Below, piece by piece: positions 1 through 5,077 of a DNA stretch of 5,190 bases. A program made the translations under genes and the position numbers. Origin of the DNA: Candidatus Gastranaerophilales bacterium (GTDB lineage Bacteria > Cyanobacteriota > Vampirovibrionia > Gastranaerophilales > Gastranaerophilaceae). The notes beneath the pieces were generated by a model that made no database searches, was not told the origin of the DNA, and was given only the letters and a program-made list of their open reading frames with translations. Position 1 is the stretch's first letter, and each line of letters opens with the position of its first letter. The stretch is from NCBI GenBank assembly GCA_021201175.1, contig JAJQFK010000038.1, positions 1 through 5,190 of the forward strand, in the 5' to 3' direction.

Positions 1-1646
1 ATGTTATTATTTATAATGGTACCATATTTGTTTTTTATAAATTCATGACCTTCTGCAATTTCTTTACAGCCGGCTTCTTTTAAGCTGTCTGTAACCTGTT
101 TAAATTCATTTTCACTTATTGAAAAATCTTTAAATGCTAATTTATTGTATACATTTTTCTTAAAAAAGTTTCCTGTATCTCCGATAGATTTTATTATTTT
201 AGAATTTTTTGTATAAGAGCTGTTTTTTAAGAAGCTTAGAGCAAAACCGGCAGAAATTAAAAATGCAACACCTTTTTTAAAAGTTGAAAAATTAATTAAT
301 GCTTTTTGGGGTTTTTCTTTTTTTTCAGATTGGCTGGTATTAGATGCGGATGATACCGGATTTTTTGCTAAACCGGAATTTTTATCATCTGTTTTGCCGC
401 CTATAAATGATGGCTGAACAGAATTAAGATTTTGAGAGTCTGCTTTGAAATTTTTGAAAATATTTGAATCTTTTTTAGGATTCATTTGCAGATGTTTAAA
501 CGGTTCCTGTGAATTGTTTGCAGGAACAGCCTGCATAGTATTTACATTTTTAGTTTCAGTTTTTCCGTCATGTTTTTTATTTTGTTTTTTATTATATGCT
601 TGTGCTTTTTCCTTTGTGAGGAATAAAATTGGTTTGCCGTGAATTACTCTGGAGAATATTTCAGAAAAAAGAACTGTTGCTGCAGAAGTCAATGGAGTAA
701 CCCAGGGAATTGTGTTTACTTGTTTTGTAAAAGCTCCGAATGTTAATAGTTGAATATATGCGGTTGTAAGTACTCTTGAAACTTCCTGCTTTTCTCTTTG
801 TTTCGCTTCTTTTTTTGATACTTCTTTTTTGTCGCCGCATAATACAGAAAGGTTATATGCATCATTTGCAAGGAACATTACCGGAATCATACCTGATACT
901 ATTCTATTTAAGGGTCTTTCATAAGCGGTATTAAAATTACCGGTATGTTTATCAAAAAATTTATTGCTGACTTTATATAAATTTTCTTTTACATATTCAC
1001 TTGCTTTTTTTGCCGCTTCGGAAGCTTGAGGATTATCTTTAACATTGGAAAGTTCGTCCATTATCACTTCCGGCTTAATGTCATATTTTTTTGCGGCATC
1101 TAAAGCTATATTTTGAGTTTTTTCAAAAATTCCTTTTATTATATCTGTTTTTGAATTAAGTTCATTTAATTTTCGCGGAGTTCTGAAAATAGGCTTTTTG
1201 TATAAATTTTCGCAGGTTGATTTTAGTGCCGGAACTGATTCCCCTTTTTTTAATAACCAACTTCCGATATAAGGAGGTAAAGATTTAATAGGGAAAACAA
1301 CATTTTCGGCTAAAGACTGCCATATGCTTTTTTCTTTTATAGAAAGAGCCCCCTGTTCAATTGTAAATCTGGAGCTCTTTTTTAATACCTGTGTTGTTTT
1401 ATCTTTTAAATTTTGGGAATTTGTTAGTTTATCTACTTTTTGAATAATATTTTGTCCGATAGAACCGTAATTTTGTGAAAATACATTTAATATTTTTTGT
1501 TCTGCTTCCGGAAGGAGAGATTCTGCTCCTTTGAAACTGACATTAAGCGGTGTAGTAATTCTGTTTATGGGTTGCTGCGCCATCTTTCGGCGCATTGATT
1601 CTCTATTATTCACACTATTACCGATATTCGGTATAATCTTATTCAT
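1..1646 (-). CDS. Large predicted membrane protein with N-terminal FKG motif (partial, 3' end outside window)
   Basis: Function is unknown. Reading the minus strand from the ATG at 1646-1644 gives 548 uninterrupted codons to the window edge, so the C-terminus is missing. AGGGA lies five bases upstream of this ATG and serves as its ribosome site; Met18 and Met22 are possible but less likely starts. Residues 1-29 are polar. 'NVSFKG' sits at 35-40. A Lys-rich helical region follows to about 246. Hydrophobic stretches occur near 248-264 (SGMIPVMFLANDAYNL), 292-306, 310-336 (around IPWVTPLTSAATVLF) and 459-473 (GVAFLISAGFALSFL). Charged residues 268-289 (KKEVSKKEAKQREKQE) separate the first two. 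Residues about 350-449 form a low-complexity K/N/S/Q linker. The pattern suggests a membrane-associated protein with cytoplasmic or surface extensions. I recognise the FKG style from Gastranaerophilales proteins but no named family. The reading frame is certain; the role is not. Confidence 0.87.
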   Translation of the reverse strand, partial: MNKIIPNIGNSVNNRESMRRKMAQQPINRITTPLNVSFKGAESLLPEAEQKILNVFSQNYGSIGQNIIQKVDKLTNSQNLKDKTTQVLKKSSRFTIEQGALSIKEKSIWQSLAENVVFPIKSLPPYIGSWLLKKGESVPALKSTCENLYKKPIFRTPRKLNELNSKTDIIKGIFEKTQNIALDAAKKYDIKPEVIMDELSNVKDNPQASEAAKKASEYVKENLYKVSNKFFDKHTGNFNTAYERPLNRIVSGMIPVMFLANDAYNLSVLCGDKKEVSKKEAKQREKQEVSRVLTTAYIQLLTFGAFTKQVNTIPWVTPLTSAATVLFSEIFSRVIHGKPILFLTKEKAQAYNKKQNKKHDGKTETKNVNTMQAVPANNSQEPFKHLQMNPKKDSNIFKNFKADSQNLNSVQPSFIGGKTDDKNSGLAKNPVSSASNTSQSEKKEKPQKALINFSTFKKGVAFLISAGFALSFLKNSSYTKNSKIIKSIGDTGNFFKKNVYNKLAFKDFSISENEFKQVTDSLKEAGCKEIAEGHEFIKNKYGTIINNN

Positions 1647-1797
1647 TTAATTCCCTTTTTACAAACCGGAATTTTCATCCACATGTTCTAACACTTATAA
1701 ATTTTTTTTTTGCTAAATTTTTATAAATTTGTAACATATTGTATTTAAATTTATTTAATCCGTTGCAGCAATGCATTTTTCGGCCGGTATAATAGCG
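1647..1797. other. AT-rich intergenic gap upstream of the FKG membrane protein gene
   Basis: This gap lies between the terminator of the phosphoesterase gene and the start of the next minus-strand gene, so it should hold that gene's promoter. No strong one stands out. The best minus-strand candidate is a TTGCTG box (1765-1770) with an AT-rich TAAATA about 18 bases downstream. A ten-base T run lies at 1702-1711. On the plus strand a consensus TATAAT (1788-1793) has only a poor upstream partner, TTGCAG, at a 19-base spacing. I see no coding sequence here. Confidence 0.5.
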
Positions 1798-1824
1798 AAA
1801 AATCCGGTTTCTGCTAAACCGGAT
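1797..1824 (-). terminator. Intrinsic terminator of the phosphoesterase gene, overlapping its stop codon
   Basis: On the minus strand, ATCCGGTTT (1824-1816) pairs perfectly with AAACCGGAT (1810-1802) across a five-base loop. The TTTTT tract that follows (1802-1798) shares its first T with the end of the stem. The 5' arm lies inside the last three codons and stop of the phosphoesterase gene, so the stop codon TAG (1816-1814) sits at the loop edge. This separates the phosphoesterase transcript from the downstream membrane protein gene. Confidence 0.85.
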
Positions 1825-2560
1825 ATCTTGAAACTGCTTTCTGCAACATTTTTGCTAATTTATCAGCCCCTTCAAAATTACGTTCCTTTAATCTGGTACA
1901 TGCTTTTTCAACATCATATTCTATAAATTTATGTTCTATTTTAAATCCCGAATCAGTTATATTCATAATTACATAGCATGCTTTAGGCGAGTTAGTAAAA
2001 GGCCGCCCGACACTTCCTGCATTAACAACTGTTTGATTAGTATTCGTTTGATAACCGCAGGGCATGTGGGTATGTCCGCAAAAGATAACATTTTCTTGTG
2101 TATCTTTAATTATTTCTTCAACTTCTTCAATTTTCATATCCGGATATATATTTTCATCATTTTTTCTGGGCGAACCATGCACAAGCAGCATAGAAATATT
2201 GGCTTCATATAATGTTATTGACGGAGTTAACGAAGCCAAAAAATTCTTTTCTTCATCATTCAACAACTTTGAATCGGCTAAATATGCGCTTGCCATAACA
2301 GCATTTTTTTCAACAAGATTATTGTATGTATCAAAAGAAAACTCAGAGAGCATTTTATCTGTATTTCCCTGAATTATGTAAAAATCTTTTGATTCCATTA
2401 GTGATTTAATTTTTTGTATAGTTTCTTTCGGTGCCGGTCCTGCCATTACGATATCTCCAAGGCAGAATATTTTTGTGCAATTTTCTTTTTTGATATCGGA
2501 AAGAACACTTTCCAATGCATCAATATTTCCGTGTATATCCGAAATTACAGCAATTTTCAT
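1814..2560 (-). CDS. YfcE/MJ0936-type metallophosphoesterase
   Basis: This is a calcineurin-like phosphoesterase of the small Metallophos_2 type, 248 aa and probably cytosolic. The family uses two divalent metals to hydrolyse phosphodiesters or phosphomonoesters; the physiological substrate is unknown. The full set of metal-binding motifs is visible: SDIHGN (D8, H10, N12), GDIV (D36), GNTD (N66), VHGS (H128) and GHTH (H163, H165), then NAGSVGRP (180-187), typical of YfcE-like proteins. The first half is canonical. Residues 190-248 form a family-variable C-terminal part ending in a charged helix. The start is fixed by GGAGG seven bases upstream of the ATG and by the motif beginning at residue 3. 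There is no signal peptide. The gene is divergent from ispG across 54 bp and has its own terminator, so it is probably monocistronic. Divergence alone does not link it to isoprenoid synthesis. Confidence 0.93.
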   Translation of the reverse strand: MKIAVISDIHGNIDALESVLSDIKKENCTKIFCLGDIVMAGPAPKETIQKIKSLMESKDFYIIQGNTDKMLSEFSFDTYNNLVEKNAVMASAYLADSKLLNDEEKNFLASLTPSITLYEANISMLLVHGSPRKNDENIYPDMKIEEVEEIIKDTQENVIFCGHTHMPCGYQTNTNQTVVNAGSVGRPFTNSPKACYVIMNITDSGFKIEHKFIEYDVEKACTRLKERNFEGADKLAKMLQKAVSRYPV

Positions 2561-2561
2561 T

Positions 2562-2593
2562 TTGTATCCTCCGGTTTATTATGCTAATATAAT
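2562..2593 (+). promoter_or_regulatory. Promoter of ispG in the divergent gap
   Basis: TTGTAT (2562-2567) lies 17 bases before TAATAT (2585-2590), and a TG one base upstream (2582-2583) makes it an extended -10. A consensus TATAAT (2588-2593) overlaps this and may be the true -10. Transcription would start near 2597-2600, giving a very short leader that begins just at the ribosome site AGGAAG (2600-2605). The same 54 bp must also carry the phosphoesterase promoter on the minus strand, where AT-rich -10 candidates exist but no clear -35 was found. Confidence 0.6.
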
Positions 2594-2614
2594 TTTAACA
2601 GGAAGTAAAAAAAT

Positions 2615-3670
2615 ATGATACAAAGAAGAAAATCAAAACAGATTGAAATAGGGAATGTAAAAATAGGAGGGGATTCTCCTATTAGTGTTCAATCAATGAC
2701 AAATACGGATACACGAGATGTTAAATCAACGTTAAAACAAATTAACATATTAAAAGAACATGGCTGTGAACTTGTCAGACTCGCTATTTTAAATCCTGAG
2801 GCGGCGGAGGCAATAAGAGAAATAAAAAAACAATCTCCAATCCCTATAATAGCTGATATCCATTTTGATTACAGACTTGCCGTGAAATGTATTGAAAATG
2901 GAATTGACGCATTAAGAATAAATCCCGGAAATATCGGAAAAGAAGAAAATATAAAGAAAGTGGTTTCTCTTGCAAAAACTAACAATATTCCGATTAGAAT
3001 AGGAATTAACGGCGGGTCGCTTGAAAAAGATTTAGAACAAATGAATATTCCTTTACATGAAAAAATGGTTATGAGTGCACTAAGGCATATCCGAATTTTA
3101 GAGGATAATAATTTTGACAAAATTAAAGTTTCTTTGAAATCGAGTGATGTTTTAACAACAATAGAAGCTTATAGAATGATTTCGACAAAAATAGAATATC
3201 CTTTGCATTTGGGAGTTACCGAGGCGGGAACATACACCGGCGGAATTATTAAATCGTCAGTGGGGTTGGGAACTCTGCTGGCAGAGGGAATAGGCGATAC
3301 TATAAGAGTTTCGCTTACCGATTCTCCTGTAGAAGAAGTTAAATCCGGATATTTAATACTGAAATCTTTAGGGTTAAGAAAAAAAGGCATAAACTTTATA
3401 TCATGCCCGACTTGCGGAAGAACTCAAATTGATTTGATAAATCTTGCAAAAGAAGTGGAAAAAAGACTGGAAAACTTTGAAAAACCTTTGACAATCGCAG
3501 TTATGGGGTGTGCAGTTAATGGTCCGGGAGAAGCGAAGCACGCCGATTACGGTATTGCCGGCGGAATTAAAGAGGGGTATATTTTTAAAAAGGGTGAAAT
3601 CCTTAAAAAACTTCCGGAAGATAAACTTGTAGATGAATTTATAAATCTCATTCATTTGGAGAATGTATAA
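2615..3670 (+). CDS. ispG: (E)-4-hydroxy-3-methylbut-2-enyl-diphosphate synthase (IspG/GcpE)
   Basis: IspG carries out the reductive ring-opening of 2-C-methyl-D-erythritol 2,4-cyclodiphosphate to HMBPP, the penultimate step of the MEP isoprenoid pathway. It is cytosolic, uses a [4Fe-4S] cluster, and takes electrons from flavodoxin or ferredoxin. At 351 aa it is the short two-domain bacterial form. The TIM-barrel part carries QSMTNTDT (26-33), ADIHFDY (80-86), RINPGN (101-106), LGVTEAG (199-205) and GIGDTIRVSLT (225-235). The C-terminal iron-sulfur domain has SCPTCGR with C264 and C267, then GCAVNGPGE with C299 and the fourth ligand E306, so all cluster ligands are present. The start is supported by AGGAAG nine bases upstream. 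No terminator was seen between its stop and the next gene's promoter, so some read-through into the small exported protein gene is possible. Its presence shows the organism makes isoprenoids by the MEP route. Confidence 0.98.
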   Translation: MIQRRKSKQIEIGNVKIGGDSPISVQSMTNTDTRDVKSTLKQINILKEHGCELVRLAILNPEAAEAIREIKKQSPIPIIADIHFDYRLAVKCIENGIDALRINPGNIGKEENIKKVVSLAKTNNIPIRIGINGGSLEKDLEQMNIPLHEKMVMSALRHIRILEDNNFDKIKVSLKSSDVLTTIEAYRMISTKIEYPLHLGVTEAGTYTGGIIKSSVGLGTLLAEGIGDTIRVSLTDSPVEEVKSGYLILKSLGLRKKGINFISCPTCGRTQIDLINLAKEVEKRLENFEKPLTIAVMGCAVNGPGEAKHADYGIAGGIKEGYIFKKGEILKKLPEDKLVDEFINLIHLENV

Positions 3671-3673
3671 ATA

Positions 3674-3702
3674 TTGCATTATCAAAAAAAATAGGTTATT
3701 AT
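3674..3702 (+). promoter_or_regulatory. Promoter of the small exported protein gene
   Basis: TTGCAT (3674-3679) and TATTAT (3697-3702) are separated by exactly 17 bases, starting four bases after the ispG stop codon. Initiation would fall near 3709, just upstream of the ribosome site AAGGGGA (3714-3720). Together with the strong downstream terminator this makes the small gene a self-contained transcription unit. Confidence 0.6.
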
Positions 3703-3728
3703 ATATATAAACGAAGGGGATTTTATCT

Positions 3729-4031
3729 ATGAAAAAGATTGCTATATTATTAACAGGGTTTCTCGCATCTTGTGTTTGCGCTAATGCTTATATCGACAAC
3801 CAGTATATGACAACTGAACAGTTTCTTTCAAATGTAGGTTATTCGCCGTCCATCAGCGGTATTATTAAAGGCAGAGTTAGTGACCCGTATAGAGAACAGT
3901 ATGTTGAAGGTACAGATTTAAAAACCCGGCTTAGAAGAGCTTACTGGTATATTGCCCCCGGTGAAAATGATGATGAGTTTTTTAATAATCAATCTATATA
4001 TACTAATGGTTATGGTTGGAAAGATATATAA
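3729..4031 (+). CDS. Small exported protein of unknown function (signal peptide or lipoprotein)
   Basis: This is a 100-aa protein with a clear export signal: KK at 2-3, then a hydrophobic core at 4-13. Two processing sites compete. ANA|Y at 18-20 fits signal peptidase I. LASC at 12-15 fits a lipobox, which would make Cys15 a lipidated anchor. The mature part is short and polar, beginning YIDNQYMTTEQFLSNVGYS (21-39), with DPYREQYVEG at 52-61, a basic LKTRLRRAYWYI stretch at 64-75 and an acidic ENDDEF at 79-84. No enzymatic motif is visible. AAGGGGA eight bases upstream supports the start. The gene has its own promoter and a perfect terminator. I associate this 'YIDxQYxTxExFL' style with Gastranaerophilales hypothetical proteins, but that is memory only and gives no function. 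Confidence 0.85.
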   Translation: MKKIAILLTGFLASCVCANAYIDNQYMTTEQFLSNVGYSPSISGIIKGRVSDPYREQYVEGTDLKTRLRRAYWYIAPGENDDEFFNNQSIYTNGYGWKDI

Positions 4032-4047
4032 AGATATTTAAAGTTTG

Positions 4048-4086
4048 AAAGAACAGATACTGGCTTTGTATCTGTTCTTTTTGTTT
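4048..4086 (+). terminator. Intrinsic terminator after the small exported protein gene
   Basis: AAAGAACAGATAC (4048-4060) pairs perfectly over 13 bases with GTATCTGTTCTTT (4068-4080) across a seven-base loop. A T-rich tail (TTGTTT) follows, 17 bases after the stop codon. The minus-strand side lacks a good T run, so it is mainly a plus-strand terminator. Confidence 0.9.
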
Positions 4087-4106
4087 AGTTTAGTGACAAT
4101 TCTTTA

Positions 4107-4137
4107 CAAACACAAACGGGCAAACACAAACGCAAAC
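4107..4137. repeat. Short direct repeat of CAAACACAAACG
   Basis: CAAACACAAACG occurs at 4107-4118 and again at 4121-4132, two bases apart, followed by a truncated third unit CAAAC (4133-4137). The strand asymmetry (C/A on one strand, G/T on the other) and the lack of any stem argue against a terminator. It lies between the end of the plus-strand transcription unit and the end of the minus-strand gene at 4290. Confidence 0.75.
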
Positions 4138-4138
4138 A

Positions 4139-4150
4139 TACTGTACAGTA
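4139..4150. repeat. Perfect 12-bp palindrome TACTGTACAGTA
   Basis: TACTGTACAGTA is its own reverse complement and directly follows the CAAAC repeat. It could be a binding site for a dimeric regulator, but no gene start lies close enough to show what it would control. The rest of 4151-4289 is AT-rich with no coding sequence or clear terminator for the minus-strand gene ending at 4290. Confidence 0.55.
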
Positions 4151-4289
4151 ACTTTCAGTTTGAGTCTTTTTTCGCATGATTTGAAGTTCTATATATTGTA
4201 ACCAATTATACTTATATATTTTATTTCCATATAACTCTTTTTTTATATTTACTCTAAACCAGGTATTTTTAAAAAAATTTATAGGTTTT

Positions 4290-4742
4290 TCATCTATCTT
4301 GAGCCTGTTTCAACAAATTCAGAAAATTATTATATTCATTAATCTGAAATTCATAAAAAAGTTTAAAATCCCAATTTCTAATCGTTCTGAAATCTTTCCA
4401 AATTATACTATCTTTTGTTCTTATAACTTTTACTCCGGTTGAAGAACAACCGGATTCGCCACAAGTACAACAAAGTATATGAGCATCTTTTTTTCCATTC
4501 GATAATTCTGCTTCAATCAAATTATCATATAATTCGGAAGGCATCATATAAATATACTGTCCAGCATTATTTTCATTGAGGTCTACAGCTGTCTTAAAAT
4601 ACGATTTTTCAATTTCTGTAATTATGTTCAAAAGTTCGGTTCCATTCAATAATATCTGGCAACGATTATAAGCCAACCAGGAATCTTCATTTTTATCAGG
4701 TTCAATTATGTTTAGTTTAATCATATCATATTTTTTAGTCAT
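4290..4742 (-). CDS. Protein of unknown function with a CCxCGxxGC cysteine cluster
   Basis: This is a 150-aa soluble protein with no signal peptide or membrane segment. Its distinctive part is HILCCTCGESGCSSTGVKV (88-106), with cysteines at 91, 92, 94 and 99, followed by a short strand and the motif IIWKDFR (113-119). I recall the arrangement 'C-x-C-G-x-x-G-C ... (V/I)xWxxF' from uncharacterised small bacterial proteins, but I cannot name a family. The cysteine spacing would suit metal binding. The N-terminal half (about 8-60) alternates hydrophobic strands and polar turns, and the C-terminus (about 126-150) is helical. The first ATG is preferred over Met7: a weak AAGAAAG lies upstream of it, and nothing suitable precedes Met7. 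It is a single gene on its strand beside palindromic DNA and a phage-like gene fragment, so it may be accessory. No terminator was found. Confidence 0.8.
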   Translation of the reverse strand: MTKKYDMIKLNIIEPDKNEDSWLAYNRCQILLNGTELLNIITEIEKSYFKTAVDLNENNAGQYIYMMPSELYDNLIEAELSNGKKDAHILCCTCGESGCSSTGVKVIRTKDSIIWKDFRTIRNWDFKLFYEFQINEYNNFLNLLKQAQDR

Positions 4743-4792
4743 AACTTTCTTTCTTATTTATATGTGATGTAACTTTATAATAATTTTCCTGC

Positions 4793-4821
4793 CGATAATT
4801 GAACTAAAAATTGGTTGTCAA
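4793..4821 (-). promoter_or_regulatory. Possible promoter of the CCxCGxxGC protein gene
   Basis: The minus strand carries a perfect -35 box TTGACA (4821-4816), about 75 bases upstream of the start codon. The -10 at 17-18 bases is poor (TTATCG or TATCGG). An alternative AT-rich -10 (TATTATAAA) lies closer to the gene but has only a weak -35. The exact promoter is therefore uncertain. Confidence 0.35.
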
Positions 4822-4843
4822 TTTAAAAAGTATAATATTATAA
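4815..4843 (+). promoter_or_regulatory. Possible plus-strand promoter facing the inverted-repeat element
   Basis: TTGTCA (4815-4820, one base from consensus) is followed by TATTAT at 15 bases (4836-4841) or TTATAA at 17 bases (4838-4843). The -10 area is itself a palindrome, TATAATATTATA (4831-4842). Initiation would fall about 4848-4852, right at the left arm of the inverted repeat starting at 4852. It could drive a small structured RNA, but the AT-richness makes chance boxes likely. Confidence 0.3.
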
Positions 4844-4851
4844 AATTTTCA

Positions 4852-4956
4852 TACAAAAACAACTGAAATGGATGGACAACTCCCCATCATCAAATGGTAT
4901 AAACCAAACCGCAGCAGGCACTGTATATTTCTGACTTTCATTTCAGTTATTTTGTA
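4852..4956. repeat. Imperfect inverted-repeat element of 105 bp
   Basis: The left arm TACAAAAACAACTGAAATG (4852-4870) matches the reverse complement of the right arm CATTTCAGTTATTTTGTA (4939-4956) with one mismatch and one single-base gap. The 68-bp interior is noticeably richer in G and C than its flanks. No transposase, clear target duplication or terminator T run was found. It may be a foldback/MITE-like repeat or the stem of an RNA. Three frames across it are open for about 30 codons, none with a ribosome site. Confidence 0.6.
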
Positions 4957-5003
4957 GTTTTTAGATAATAGCATCTCTGTTCGCAACAGGAGCATCTAAA
5001 AAC
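4957..5003. repeat. Second hairpin adjacent to the inverted-repeat element
   Basis: GTTTTTAGAT (4957-4966) pairs perfectly with ATCTAAAAAC (4994-5003). Inside it, CTGTT (4977-4981) pairs with AACAG (4985-4989) around a CGC loop, extendable to CTCTGTT/AACAGGAG with one bulge. GCATCT occurs twice (4971-4976 and 4992-4997), which allows alternative pairings. No T run follows on either strand, so it does not look like a terminator. From 5004 to 5039 I see only AT-rich sequence. Confidence 0.55.
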
Positions 5004-5039
5004 ATACACTAATTATAACTATTTTTCTATTGTTTGTAA

Positions 5040-5077
5040 ATTGTTTGCATTGCTTATGATATACTAAAGCAAACAAT
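5040..5077 (+). promoter_or_regulatory. Extended -10 promoter inside an operator-like dyad
   Basis: TGATATACT (5057-5065) is an extended -10 box with TATACT at 5060-5065; -35 candidates (TTGTAA, TTGTTT) are poorly spaced. It is flanked by a perfect dyad, ATTGTTTGC (5040-5048) and GCAAACAAT (5069-5077). A second, overlapping one, TTGCTT (5050-5055) and AAGCAA (5067-5072), is nested within it. A regulator bound here would cover the promoter. The right arm ends inside the ATG of the broken gene at 5076, so any transcript would be almost leaderless. Confidence 0.45.

Noticed and set aside
445..642. 65-codon plus-strand open frame rich in F and C
   Set aside because: It lies wholly antisense inside the long, continuous minus-strand membrane protein frame; its Phe/Cys-rich content is what the reverse of Lys-rich codons produces.
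1763..1793. Plus-strand TATAAT with TTGCAG as a promoter
   Set aside because: The -35 matches only three of six bases at a 19-base spacing, and it would transcribe only antisense into the phosphoesterase terminator.
1931..2372. Two overlapping plus-strand open frames (93 and 102 codons)
   Set aside because: They are antisense to the phosphoesterase, whose complete set of catalytic motifs makes the minus-strand reading certain.
2869..3685. Three minus-strand open frames across the ispG region
   Set aside because: They are shadows of ispG, which has every conserved motif and ligand; none of the three has recognisable sequence.
4103..4137. CRISPR-like array
   Set aside because: The units are only 12 bp and separated by two bases; there are no spacers and no cas genes.
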